Origin: an uncultured Erythrobacter sp.
Lineage (GTDB): Bacteria; Pseudomonadota; Alphaproteobacteria; Sphingomonadales; Sphingomonadaceae
NCBI GenBank assembly: GCA_947488085.1
Contig: CANKYI010000001.1
Location: 434,001 to 498,000, forward strand
DNA length: 64,000 nt
Direction of reading: 5' to 3'
How positions within the stretch are numbered: position 1 is the stretch's first letter; each line of letters begins with the position of its first letter. The notes under the pieces were generated by a model. It saw only the letters and a program-made list of their open reading frames with translations, was not told the DNA's origin and did not search any database. Below, piece after piece: positions 8,938-17,405 of this stretch. Made by a program: the position numbers and the translations under genes.

Positions 8938-9699
8938 ATGACATATTGCGTTGGCATGGTGCTGGATAAGGGCCTTGTCCTGATGAGCGACACCCGCACC
9001 AATTCGGGCGTCGACAACATATCGGTGTTTCGCAAGATGTTCAGCTGGCAGGTGCCCGGTGAGCGCATGATCGCGGTAATGACAGCGGGCAATCTCGCCA
9101 CCACACAGGCGGTGGTTAGTCAGTTGGAAGAGCGTACCAAACAACCTGATGAGCGCGAGACGACGCTGCTAAACGGCCCCACTATGTTCAGCGTGGTGAG
9201 CGAGATCGGCAAATTGCTGCGCGCGACAATCGACAAGCAGCAGAAAGCGAATGGCGATAAGGGTAAGGGGCGCTTTACCGCATCGATCATCGTTGCAGGT
9301 CAGATTGCGGGCATGGAACCGCGTCTGTTCATGATCTATCCCGAAGGCAACTTTATCGAGGCGAGCTGGGACACACCTTTCTTTCAGATCGGAGAGACCA
9401 AATATGGTCGCCCAATCATCATACGCGGATATGACCGCGATATGAGCTTCGAAGATGCGGTGAAGCTTTTGATGGTGTCTTTTGACTCGACCCTGAAGGC
9501 GAACTTGTCCGTTGGCCTCCCGCTCGATCTGTTGGTGATTGGCAAAGATGACTTTGCCCCAACCCATGAGCATCGCGTGACGCAGGACGACCCGTACTTT
9601 GCGCAGATATCGGACAATTGGGGCGCTGCACTGAAATCGGCCTTCCATTCGCTGCCCGATTATACTTTTGAGTCGGGCGCAAACGCCGATTCGAAGTAG
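8938..9699 (+). CDS. Proteasome-type peptidase, Anbu family
   Basis: This 253-residue protein starts MTYCVGMVLDKG, typical of Anbu, the bacterial ancestral beta-subunit-like relative of the proteasome. After removal of Met, Thr2 would be the N-terminal nucleophile. Asp18 (MSDTRTNSGVDN) and Lys33 (VFRKMF) sit where the proteasomal Asp17 and Lys33 act. No propeptide is present, as usual in Anbu. A GGAG ribosome binding site lies upstream. Its position after transglutaminase, alpha-E and ATP-grasp genes is the standard Anbu context. Anbu proteins form ring- or helix-like assemblies; their in vivo substrates are unknown. There is a short gap before a LuxR-type regulator. Confidence 0.93.
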   Translation: MTYCVGMVLDKGLVLMSDTRTNSGVDNISVFRKMFSWQVPGERMIAVMTAGNLATTQAVVSQLEERTKQPDERETTLLNGPTMFSVVSEIGKLLRATIDKQQKANGDKGKGRFTASIIVAGQIAGMEPRLFMIYPEGNFIEASWDTPFFQIGETKYGRPIIIRGYDRDMSFEDAVKLLMVSFDSTLKANLSVGLPLDLLVIGKDDFAPTHEHRVTQDDPYFAQISDNWGAALKSAFHSLPDYTFESGANADSK

Positions 9700-9873
9700 G
9701 TCAAAGCGCGTTAGCGGCCGTTAAGTTACGGCGCGCATGCGATTTAAAGGTTCGTTTTGGACCTGAGTTATCGAGGGAATCCTGAGGGTTGATGCCTCAG
9801 TAGACCCACCATTGGTCCATATCGGGTTAAGTCCGACGTGTGTTCGGTTCGCAGTGCGCGCACCACAATTGCC

Positions 9874-10494
9874 ATGACACGCAAAGCCTCACTCCACTTC
9901 ATCGATTCCAACAGCCGCCAACGTGCGGAGCTGGCTCGTGTCGGGTTCACGCTCGGCCACCACTCCGAAGTGTATGGCGACCTGTCCGAGTTGTCTGTCC
10001 ACCCGCCGCGCGAAGGTATCATCATCGCCCGCGACACACCGGAGGAAGGTGGGGTCTCAATGATCTTGGACCGCCTCAGCCGGCTTGGCATTTGGTTGCC
10101 GTTGATCGCGGTCGATAATGATCCACGACCGGGTCGGATCGTTGACGCGATTAAGGCAGGGGCGCTGGATTACCTGTCACTCCCGCTCGATCCTGATCGG
10201 TTCGAACGATGCCTGACGCGGATCGCGAAGGAGGCAGAAGTCTTCGGTGCTGCCCGCCGCCGCATGATCGAAGCTCGTGACCGTATCGGCAGTCTATCAG
10301 CTCGCGAACGCGAAGTTCTCGAATGGCTTGCCGAAGGAAGCAGCAACAAGGTTATCGCCCGCGAATTGGAAATCAGTCCGCGTACAGTGGAAATTCACCG
10401 CGCGAACATGATGCACAAATTGGGCGCACGTCATGCCGCAGAAGCGGTCCGGCTGAAACTCGAAGCCAAATTGGAACCCCAAATCACGGTCTAA
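9874..10494 (+). CDS. LuxR-type response regulator with degenerate receiver
   Basis: The product is about 206 residues if started at the ATG at 9874 (MTRKASLHFIDS); the start at 9838 would add 12 residues not expected in a receiver. The C-terminal part is a clear LuxR/FixJ helix-turn-helix (LSAREREVLEWLAEG, NKVIARELEISPRTVEIH, MMHKLG). The N-terminal part has the receiver fold but lacks key residues: the first acidic site is DS rather than a pair, the phosphoacceptor Asp is replaced by Ala52 (IIIARDTPEEGG), and the conserved Lys is Leu (SLPLD). It is therefore probably not controlled by aspartate phosphorylation. It is the next plus-strand gene after the Anbu cluster, a position that allows but does not prove a regulatory link. 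Confidence 0.82.
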   Translation: MTRKASLHFIDSNSRQRAELARVGFTLGHHSEVYGDLSELSVHPPREGIIIARDTPEEGGVSMILDRLSRLGIWLPLIAVDNDPRPGRIVDAIKAGALDYLSLPLDPDRFERCLTRIAKEAEVFGAARRRMIEARDRIGSLSAREREVLEWLAEGSSNKVIARELEISPRTVEIHRANMMHKLGARHAAEAVRLKLEAKLEPQITV

Positions 10495-10598
10495 TTGCAT
10501 TGGCTGGGTCCCACTGGTTGGAGCGGCTTGGTCAAAGATAGCAGAATGCCTTCTGACCCCCTCCGACTGGGACTTCCCTCTGATCCCTTTCGGTGCCG

Positions 10599-10637
10599 AC
10601 GCGGCCCCAGAACCCCTTTTGGGTTTTGGGGCCGCGT
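10599..10637. terminator. Long hairpin, probable bidirectional terminator
   Basis: A 17-bp near-perfect stem (arms 10599-10615 and 10621-10637, one G-T pair) with a CTTTT loop lies between the converging LuxR regulator and extensin genes. The T tract after it is weak (GTTTCATTT), so it may be only a partial terminator on the plus strand. Confidence 0.65.
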
Positions 10638-10677
10638 TTCATTTGGGAAAGAGTAGCGGATCGCCAGTAAAGGCGGA

Positions 10678-11415
10678 TCAGCGACAGAAGCTGGAGCCAG
10701 TGCCTTCCAGGTGGAAGTGGTCAGCATGCGCGCGGTTGTATTCCGGGCCAAGAACGGTGCCAAAGCGTTTGCAGGCGCTGCTATGCACAACTCGCAAGAA
10801 TTCGCGCTCTGCTGCGGTGCCGCCGTCCCAATCCTCTGTAAGGGTGATCCGGCGACCATCTTCCAAGACAAAGCCGGAAACATCAATCGCCTCGGCGCGC
10901 GAATGGGCCGAGCGTCGGTTAGAGCCTGCAACATTGCGGCAAGCATAGCTGCCCATGGTCTCAATCCGGGCAAGCGGGCTGCCCAATATCTGACGCGCGG
11001 CACGGTCAACGCCAAAGCGAGCCCAATTTCCAAACTCGCTGGCGACCTGGCATTGAACCGGACCAATATTGCTGATCCCGAACTGCGAATTGTCGCCGCC
11101 TAGCGCGGACAGTTGAACGGTTCCCAACTTGTTGCATCCGGGCGCAGCGTATGTGTCCGGCAGCGGATTAAAGCTCGCGCCCGTTGCGCTGAGGTTGGAC
11201 AGGCACGCGGCGTCCTCTGGACGCGGTGCAACGCTTTGCGGAGCTGACGCGACGCGTCCCGGATTGTTGCGCGTATAGGTGCCACTTTGGTTTGTTGCAG
11301 GATTGCCGCTCGCGGTTCGACCGCCATCGCTCGACGGGATCACAGACCCGCATCCCGCCAAAGCGAGAGCTGCAATTGCAGGCACAAGGCCGCGGAGAGA
11401 TACGTGATATTTCAT
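10678..11415 (-). CDS. Extensin-like C-terminal family lipoprotein
   Basis: A 245-residue protein with lipoprotein signal and lipobox LAGC (Cys22), then a low-complexity linker of about 40 residues. The C-terminal domain (about 75-245) matches the bacterial extensin-like family, related in fold to M15 zinc peptidases: the HSRAEAIDVSGF and HADHFHLE motifs carry the expected His, Asp and His metal ligands. Conserved Cys residues (ACLSNL, GCNKLG, QCQVAS, YACRNV, SACKRF, terminal FC) fit a disulfide-bonded periplasmic domain. A role in cell-wall peptide cleavage is plausible but not established for this family. It stands alone, converging on the LuxR-type gene. Confidence 0.85.
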   Translation of the reverse strand: MKYHVSLRGLVPAIAALALAGCGSVIPSSDGGRTASGNPATNQSGTYTRNNPGRVASAPQSVAPRPEDAACLSNLSATGASFNPLPDTYAAPGCNKLGTVQLSALGGDNSQFGISNIGPVQCQVASEFGNWARFGVDRAARQILGSPLARIETMGSYACRNVAGSNRRSAHSRAEAIDVSGFVLEDGRRITLTEDWDGGTAAEREFLRVVHSSACKRFGTVLGPEYNRAHADHFHLEGTGSSFCR

Positions 11416-11534
11416 ACCTAAGGATATCTACGCGATTAAAGTTAACGCAGCAGGAAGGATCAACGTTAACCAAACCCTACCACGCCCATACGTGTTAACC
11501 CGTGCATAATTGGCGGTAATGGGTGGGAATGTCG

Positions 11535-11927
11535 TTAAGGGATGCTGTCCTCGACCTGTTCCCACAATTCGATTTTCACGCCATTGGGGTCAAGGATCCA
11601 CGCAAATTTGCCATATCCCTCATCCACACTGTCCAGCACCTCGACCCCTTTGCCCGTCAACTGTTCCACAAAGCCATCAAGGTCATGGACGCGCAGATTG
11701 ATCATAAATCCGCCTTTGCCCGGCTTGATATATTGATCATCTTTGAATTGGCTGATCAGCGAATAGGGATGCTTCATCGGCTCTTCAGCCCAAGGAAGCT
11801 GAGGCCCGTAATCCCCATCCAATCCCAGTGTTTCGCGATACCACGCCCGTGTCGCATCGGTATCGGCCACCACATAAAATACACCGCCTAATCCAGTAAC
11901 GCGCGGCGCTGATTTCTCACTCATCAT
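11535..11927 (-). CDS. VOC family (glyoxalase/bleomycin resistance-like) protein
   Basis: This 130-residue protein fits one VOC module made of two beta-alpha-beta-beta-beta repeats: GLGGVFYVVADTDATRAWYRETLGL opens the first and FMINLRVHDLDGFVEQL the second, with the closing GNKIELWE-like strand (NGVKIELWE) supplying a likely metal-binding Glu. Such small VOC proteins include glyoxalases, dioxygenase relatives and binding proteins; the substrate cannot be told. It is a single gene between the extensin-like gene and the ccdA-like gene, all on the minus strand with about 80-120 base gaps. Confidence 0.8.
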   Translation of the reverse strand: MMSEKSAPRVTGLGGVFYVVADTDATRAWYRETLGLDGDYGPQLPWAEEPMKHPYSLISQFKDDQYIKPGKGGFMINLRVHDLDGFVEQLTGKGVEVLDSVDEGYGKFAWILDPNGVKIELWEQVEDSIP

Positions 11928-12006
11928 CGCTCTCCCACTAAGCGCGCATCATGACGGATGGCGCGCGGGTGGGGAAGGGTAAACTGCGCGAGTGAGAACG
12001 GCCTTC

Positions 12007-12726
12007 TCAAAACTGTGTGGTGAAGCGGATCACGCTCTCGGGCAGCGCGTCGAGCAATGCAATCTCGATCACTTTATCAAACCCGGTAACCACCATCAGA
12101 CCCACCACCAACAGCGCCGCGCCAAACAGTGGCTTCCCGTATTTGGCGAGGCTTCCCAGCGTTCTGCGCTTGTCGCCCAACGCCTTGCGAGAGCCATAGG
12201 CGAAGGCGAGGATGGATGTCGCAACGCCGATGCCAAAGATCAGGAAGATCACAAAGCTCGCGATCAGGTTCTCCCCAACGCTTGCAGCCGCAATCGCTAC
12301 ACCCAATGTCGGGCCGACACACGGTGCCCAAACCACACCGAGCAACAGGCCAATAGCAAATTGACCATGCCAGCCTTCACCGCTCACCTTCTCCAGGCGT
12401 TGATTGCCAAAGTTAGCAATCGGAGCAGCGGCAACCGATAGCGCAGCCTGCGCCTGCGGCACCAACAGCACCACGCCAGCCACTACCAGCAACACGCCTG
12501 CGAACAGCCGCACCATCCGCTCATCAATGCCCAGCGAGTACCCGAACGCAATGACGGTAAAACCAAACAGAGTGAAGCTGACCACCAGGCCACCCGCCAG
12601 TGCCAGCGGGCCATAGCGGCTCTTGCCCAGTGCCGATGCGACCAGGATTGGCACTAGCGGCAGGACGCAGGGGTTCAGGATAGTGACCAACCCTGCGACG
12701 AAGGAGAGGAGAGCGCTGCCCAGCAT
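12007..12726 (-). CDS. CcdA/DsbD-type transmembrane thiol transporter
   Basis: This 239-residue inner-membrane protein has about six membrane segments and the CcdA marks: LNPCVLPLVPILV near the N-terminus and LGVVWAPCVGPTLG after the third segment. The two Cys residues in these proline motifs are the redox pair that carries electrons across the membrane. The thioredoxin-like gene ends 30 bases upstream on the same strand, so the two probably form a unit that passes reducing power to periplasmic thiols, such as those of cytochrome c maturation or other disulfide substrates. Confidence 0.9.
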   Translation of the reverse strand: MLGSALLSFVAGLVTILNPCVLPLVPILVASALGKSRYGPLALAGGLVVSFTLFGFTVIAFGYSLGIDERMVRLFAGVLLVVAGVVLLVPQAQAALSVAAAPIANFGNQRLEKVSGEGWHGQFAIGLLLGVVWAPCVGPTLGVAIAAASVGENLIASFVIFLIFGIGVATSILAFAYGSRKALGDKRRTLGSLAKYGKPLFGAALLVVGLMVVTGFDKVIEIALLDALPESVIRFTTQF

Positions 12727-12756
12727 CAGTATGCCCCGTGTCTGCTCAATCGCGCC

Positions 12757-13158
12757 TTACAGCGCGCCGAGGACAACAGCGCGCAAACGTGCACGATTGG
12801 TCTGAGCGATAGAGCGCGCGACTTCGCTGGTGCCGTTGAAGACCAGAACGGTGGACTGACGCGGTACGCGATGAGTGCGCAGAAACGCCTTTTCCTCGTC
12901 AAAGTTGACCTTCACAAACAGCACATCATCGCTTTGCTGCTGCTGGCGAAGCTCTTCAAGGATCGGGGCTTGCGCGCGGCACGTTGGGCACCAATCGGCA
13001 TAGATGTCGACAACGATCGTCTTGCCTTTGTTCTGCGCCATAGTGAACTCAGCCGCGTCATAGGTCTGCCACCCGGCAGAGCTGCTTTGCGCACTCAACT
13101 GCATCGCGCCAACGACGAGTGCGCCGATTGCGGCGATAAGGACGAAAAGACGGGTCAT
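12757..13158 (-). CDS. Thioredoxin-family protein, exported or membrane-anchored
   Basis: The 133-residue protein begins with a hydrophobic signal or anchor (MTRLFVLIAAIGALVVGAM). The thioredoxin fold follows with active site YADWCPTCRAQAP and the cis-proline segment HRVPRQSTVLVF. The domain faces the periplasm. With the CcdA-type gene directly downstream it would be the electron acceptor or donor of a periplasmic disulfide-reducing pathway. The active-site dipeptide PT differs from the GP of classical thioredoxin and resembles those of DsbD C-terminal and related reductants. Confidence 0.88.
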   Translation of the reverse strand: MTRLFVLIAAIGALVVGAMQLSAQSSSAGWQTYDAAEFTMAQNKGKTIVVDIYADWCPTCRAQAPILEELRQQQQSDDVLFVKVNFDEEKAFLRTHRVPRQSTVLVFNGTSEVARSIAQTNRARLRAVVLGAL

Positions 13159-13317
13159 AGGTTCGCTCCAAAGGGCATGATCGGCGTTATTACCGACCTT
13201 TCACGATGGAGTTCGCGCAACGCACGAGTTTGGTTACAGGCGATTTGGTATTGTTAGCCAATCACTGGCTTGCGTTTCTAAGACACAATGACCTGGGGCA
13301 TATCAAGAGCCAGACTG

Positions 13318-14106
13318 TCACGGTGTTTGCAACCAGTAAAACTCGAAACGCTCCAGGCCGCTCGCAAAATACTGCTGGTGCGCCAGATATTCGCTCGATT
13401 GCTGCACCTGGGCAAAGCCGTCTGTACTGTCCCATTCGACAAAGGTCAGCTGGCTCGGCGCTGTGGGTGGGGATGCATGCGATTCCATCGAAGGGCCACG
13501 CATTTTGTAGATGAAGCGTCCGCCAGAACGGGTCACGGCATCCTCGATCCCCGACAGATAGCGGTCATAGTCCGCAGGGTTCTCTTCGTTGCGCCACGCA
13601 ACCACGACGGTGTAATTCTTGGCCGGGTCAAATGAGAGCGACAGGTCCTCCTCCAATTCGATGCTGAACACCTTTAACTCGCTACATGCATTGGGCCGAT
13701 TTGCCTTGATCGCAGGCCATTCGGGGTGTGCGGCAAAGGCATCGGCGGACGCCTGATCCGGCCAAGAAAAGAAAGAGAAAACCTCCGGATCAAAATCGCT
13801 GACGACCTTTTGCCGGACATTCAATTGGCCCAGCCTTTGAAAGCCAAAGCTGGAGGCGATTGGGAATGCGGTTTGGCCATAGGTTCGCGCAGCTGGTCCA
13901 CCCCCTTCGCGCAGCTCGGAAGCGATCACTTGCAGCACTTGCCCCGCACGCATCTCGACCGAGAAACCGGGTGCGGCAGGCACAGTCGCTACGGGGGTCT
14001 CCTCGCGCTCACCGGCATGGGAGGCACCGGTCAGGGCGAGGCTGAATGCGAATACACCGCCCAAAAGGGTGGAGGTGAGGACGGTGGCTTTATAGCGAGA
14101 CTTCAT
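13318..14106 (-). CDS. Exported protein with C-terminal DUF1330-like domain
   Basis: The product is 262 residues using the ATG at 14106, which gives a signal peptide (MKSRYKATVLTSTLLGG... to about ASHAG) and a GGAA ribosome binding site. A longer frame starting at 14259 adds 51 residues with no signal character and overlaps the divergent regulator, so I reject it. The C-terminal 100 residues (YTVVVAWRNEENPADYDRYL, then FVEWDSTDGFAQVQQSSEY) resemble the DUF1330/dimeric alpha-beta barrel fold; the middle part has a similar barrel look (VFSFFSWPDQASADAFAAHPEW), so it may be a tandem barrel. Function unknown. It diverges from a LysR-type gene, which may regulate it. Confidence 0.7.
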   Translation of the reverse strand: MKSRYKATVLTSTLLGGVFAFSLALTGASHAGEREETPVATVPAAPGFSVEMRAGQVLQVIASELREGGGPAARTYGQTAFPIASSFGFQRLGQLNVRQKVVSDFDPEVFSFFSWPDQASADAFAAHPEWPAIKANRPNACSELKVFSIELEEDLSLSFDPAKNYTVVVAWRNEENPADYDRYLSGIEDAVTRSGGRFIYKMRGPSMESHASPPTAPSQLTFVEWDSTDGFAQVQQSSEYLAHQQYFASGLERFEFYWLQTP

Positions 14107-14222
14107 AGCGAGTTCCGATTGTATTTGGTTGATGAGCGCACCAATAACCCCGGAAATCCCATTGTTGTTGGCTAGAATTTTCACAATAGTGGTGCATAAT
14201 CGTTCCAAGGCTGGAGGTGCGG

Positions 14223-15101
14223 ATGGACGATTGGGATGATTACCGGTTGATTTTGGCACTCGCGCGCTCCGGCACTCTGCGAGCGGCGGCAGGTGAGCTG
14301 GGATTGACGCACACGACTGTATCGCGGCGACTTTCCTCCCTCCAAGATGCGCGCGGGCAGCTGTTTGAGAAGACCCCAGATGGCTATGGCTCCACCGCTT
14401 TGGGCCGCGCTTTGATTGATATTGCGGAGCAGATGGAGGGCTTGTCGCTAACCGGTGAGCGACACCAACGCGCTTTGGATGATACGCTTTCGGGGACGAT
14501 TACGTTGTCTTTGCCAGAGGCGATTGCGCAATATTTGCTGCTCGATGATTTGCTCGAATTTGCCGAATTACACCCCCGGATCGATTTACGAGTGGAGACG
14601 AGTTACCGCTTTGTCGATCTTGACCGGTCGGAGGCGGACGTGGTCGTTCGCGGCGCACAGGAACCGCCAGACCACCTTGTAGGACGGCGCCTCTTTCCCA
14701 ATTGCGTCACCTATTATGGCAATCGCGATTACCTCGCAGCTACACCGCGCGATCAGCTGCGCTGGATAGCGCCTAGTCCAGAGGCGCGCACGCCGGGATG
14801 GCTGGACAAATCGCCTTTTCCCGATGCGCCCATTGCGATTGTTATCGACGATATCACCGCGCGGCATCGCGCCTTGGTAAAGGGATTGGGCCTAAGTCGA
14901 GGGGCGTGTTTTATGGCCGACCCAGAGGAGGTGTTGACCCGTTTGGACGCGCGCGCGCCCGATCCGATACAGGATATCTGGGTGCTGACCCATCCCGATC
15001 TCAGGAACACACGGCGCATTCGCCTGTTGATGGATTTCATCGGACAGGCAATGGTTTCGAAAAAAGCGCTGGTTCTGGGTGAGCTAGGAAGCCTCCGCTA
15101 G
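14223..15101 (+). CDS. LysR family transcriptional regulator
   Basis: A 292-residue regulator starting at the ATG at 14223, five bases after a perfect GGAGG. The winged helix-turn-helix spans about residues 3-60 (LAAAGELGLTHTTVSRRLSSLQ-type segment, here RAAAGELGLTHTTVSRRL), followed by a type 2 periplasmic-binding-like effector domain (about 88-285) with the typical LPEAIAQYLL and DVVVRGAQEPPDHLVGRRLFPN segments. The intergenic region to the divergent DUF1330 gene (14107-14222) holds an ATTGT-N17-ACAAT inverted repeat (14161-14187), which could be a LysR site, though this is weak. The inducer is unknown. Confidence 0.9.
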   Translation: MDDWDDYRLILALARSGTLRAAAGELGLTHTTVSRRLSSLQDARGQLFEKTPDGYGSTALGRALIDIAEQMEGLSLTGERHQRALDDTLSGTITLSLPEAIAQYLLLDDLLEFAELHPRIDLRVETSYRFVDLDRSEADVVVRGAQEPPDHLVGRRLFPNCVTYYGNRDYLAATPRDQLRWIAPSPEARTPGWLDKSPFPDAPIAIVIDDITARHRALVKGLGLSRGACFMADPEEVLTRLDARAPDPIQDIWVLTHPDLRNTRRIRLLMDFIGQAMVSKKALVLGELGSLR

Positions 15102-15125
15102 GGGCGTATTGGCCAACTCAGGTCC

Positions 15126-16973
15126 TCAACCCTCTTTCTTTTTGCGGTTCGCTTTCTTGCGCTCATGCGGGCACAGCAGCGTTTTGCGCAGGCGGATTGA
15201 CTGCGGGGTTACTTCGACCATTTCGTCGGTGTCGATATAGGCGATGGACTGTTCAAGGCTCATCCGGCGCGGCGGGGTCAGGCGGATGGCGTCATCCTTA
15301 CCTGTTGAACGTACGTTGGAGAGTTGCTTTGCCTTCATCGGGTTGACTTCCAAATCATCGGGCTTCGAGTTTTCGCCGATGATCATGCCCTCATACACTT
15401 TCATGGATGCGCCAACGAACATCTCGCCGCGTTCCTCCAGCATGTTGAGCGCATAGGCGTTGCTCTCGCCGTCGCCATTGGAGATCAGCACGCCGTTGCT
15501 GCGGCCATCAATGGGGCCTTTGTATGGGGCGTATTTCTCAAACAGACGGTTCATAATGCCGGTGCCGCGCGTGTCGGACAGGAATTCGCCGTGATATCCG
15601 ATCAGCCCGCGCGATGGGGCAGAGAAGGTGATGCGAGTCTTGCCAAGACCAGAAGGGCGCATTTCAACTAAGTCGGCTTTGCGCTTCTGCATTTTCTCAA
15701 CGACGGTGCCGGAATGTTCGTCATCCACATCGATAACGACGGTTTCAAACGGTTCTTGGCGCTTGCCATCTTCCTCGCGGAAGAGGACGACCGGGCGGCT
15801 GATGCCTAGCTCAAAACCTTCGCGGCGCATGGTTTCGATCAGAACGCCCAATTGCAGTTCGCCGCGGCCAGCGACTTCAAACGCGTCTTTGTCGTCGGCC
15901 TCGGTGATGCGGATTGCGACGTTGGTTTCGGCCTCACGCAAAAGGCGGTCGCGGATCATGCGGCTGGTGACTTTGCTACCTTCGCGCCCGGCCAGTGGTG
16001 AGTCATTGACCGAAAAGCGCATGGCGAGCGTAGGCGGATCAATAGGCTGTGCAGCGATAGGCTCTGATACAGAAGGATCGCAGATCGTGTTGGAAACGGT
16101 TGCCTTTTCCAGACCGGCCAGCGCGATGATGTCACCTGCCTGCGCGGTTTCAACCGGAACGCGGTCAAGGCCATCAAAGCTCATCAATTTGGTCGCGCGA
16201 CCCACTTCGACAACATTGCCATCCATGTCGATGGCGTGGATTGGGTCGTTGACGTTGACAGTGCCCGATTGCACGCGGCCTGTCAGAACACGGCCCATGA
16301 AATTGTCGCGGTCAAGCAATGTGGCGAGGAAGCTGAACTTGCCCTCGGTGTCGAGACCTGGTGCAGGGACGTGGGAGGTGATGAGTTCGAACAGGGGTCC
16401 CAATGTGCCATCGCGCGCAGTCTCATCATCGCTGGCATAGCCATCGCGGCCTGATGCCCAAAGAGATGGGAAATCGAGCTGTTCGTCATTGGCATCCAGC
16501 GATGCGAACAGGTCAAACACTTCGTCGAGCACTTCTTGTGGGCGGCCATCGGGCCGGTCGATCTTATTGACGACGACGATGGGTTTGAGGCCAAGGGCCA
16601 GCGCTTTGCCCGTTACAAATTTAGTTTGTGGCATGGCCCCTTCGGCACTGTCGACCAGCAGGATGACGCCGTCGACCATAGATAGGATGCGCTCCACCTC
16701 TGCACCAAAGTCGGCGTGGCCGGGCGTATCGACGATGTTGATACGCGTGGTCTCGCCATTAGCACCTTCCCATTCGACGCTGGTGCATTTCGCAAGAATG
16801 GTAATCCCGCGTTCTTTTTCCAGATCACCCGAATCCATCGCGCGCTCTTCGACCCGTTGGTTCTCTCGAAAGGTGCCCGATTGGCGGAAAAGCTGGTCAA
16901 CCAGAGTGGTCTTTCCGTGGTCAACGTGCGCGATAATGGCGATATTCCGCAAGGAAGAAGGCGCTTTGGACAT
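15126..16973 (-). CDS. typA: Translational GTPase TypA/BipA
   Basis: A 615-residue ribosome-binding GTPase of the EF-G type. The start at 16973 ([24 protein letters not shown]) is supported by a GAGAAA ribosome binding site and by family length; an open frame reaching to 17267 adds 98 residues of no family character. G-motifs: G1 AHVDHGKT, G2 region ERGITI, G3 [10 protein letters not shown]4 NKID. The C-terminal domain carries the TypA-specific [19 protein letters not shown] region. It helps 50S assembly and stress or cold adaptation. The gene is monocistronic and its end converges on the LysR gene with a gap of about 24 bases. Confidence 0.96.
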   Translation of the reverse strand: MSKAPSSLRNIAIIAHVDHGKTTLVDQLFRQSGTFRENQRVEERAMDSGDLEKERGITILAKCTSVEWEGANGETTRINIVDTPGHADFGAEVERILSMVDGVILLVDSAEGAMPQTKFVTGKALALGLKPIVVVNKIDRPDGRPQEVLDEVFDLFASLDANDEQLDFPSLWASGRDGYASDDETARDGTLGPLFELITSHVPAPGLDTEGKFSFLATLLDRDNFMGRVLTGRVQSGTVNVNDPIHAIDMDGNVVEVGRATKLMSFDGLDRVPVETAQAGDIIALAGLEKATVSNTICDPSVSEPIAAQPIDPPTLAMRFSVNDSPLAGREGSKVTSRMIRDRLLREAETNVAIRITEADDKDAFEVAGRGELQLGVLIETMRREGFELGISRPVVLFREEDGKRQEPFETVVIDVDDEHSGTVVEKMQKRKADLVEMRPSGLGKTRITFSAPSRGLIGYHGEFLSDTRGTGIMNRLFEKYAPYKGPIDGRSNGVLISNGDGESNAYALNMLEERGEMFVGASMKVYEGMIIGENSKPDDLEVNPMKAKQLSNVRSTGKDDAIRLTPPRRMSLEQSIAYIDTDEMVEVTPQSIRLRKTLLCPHERKKANRKKKEG

Positions 16974-17405
16974 TTTTCTCAAATTCTCATCATGGCCGGC
17001 CTGCATCATGAGTGGGGCCGGGGGGTTATCTATGGTGTCGTGCGCCGAGTGCGCGCGAGGAAAGCAAGTGGAGCGCATCTGCACCATGCGAGTGGACGCT
17101 ACGGAAAGCTCCGCGAGCGGCCAGCGCGTGTTGCAATGCACCATTTTGGCAAGTTCGCTGCGCCGCCTAGCGCAGCGTGGCCAAGGCGGCAAGTAAAGAC
17201 GCAAGCAAGCCCGGTCACAACGCGCATCAGTGTGTGACTCAGTTGCAACATTGCCTCTCTCAACCACGCATTTGTGCGGGTTGGCAGCTTGTCGTGTTTA
17301 CAACATACGCCTAACACAAACGCCAATCGTTGCCTTTCATGGATGCATCTGGGGATGCGCATAGGTCCAGAAAGGCGGTCGAGACTATTGAGGAGAGGAC
17401 ATCCC
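16974..17405. other. 432-base divergent intergenic region, typA to TonB receptor
   Basis: The region holds the promoters of two divergent genes. I see no convincing open frame, RNA gene or repeat in it. A ribosome binding site (GAGGAGAGG, ending at 17399) serves the TonB receptor. No clear sigma-70 or Fur-type site could be assigned by eye. Confidence 0.5.

Noticed and set aside
10599..10637. Long hairpin considered as a small RNA or attenuator
   Set aside because: It sits between converging genes, where a bidirectional terminator is the simpler reading, and no leader frame or promoter is evident.
11436..11500. Several TTAAC half-sites before the extensin-like gene, considered as CtrA sites
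   Set aside because: The pairs are 2, 19 or more bases apart, not seven, so no full TTAA-N7-TTAA box is present.
15628..16440. Open frame of about 270 codons on the plus strand opposite typA
   Set aside because: It lies fully antisense to a well-conserved GTPase, is rich in Arg, Ser and Pro as is usual for shadow frames of GC-rich genes, and has no family features.
17274..17405. N-terminal extension of the TonB receptor and similar ones of typA, recF, lptD and purM
   Set aside because: Each extension lacks family features, and in each case an internal start gives the expected signal peptide or opening motif.
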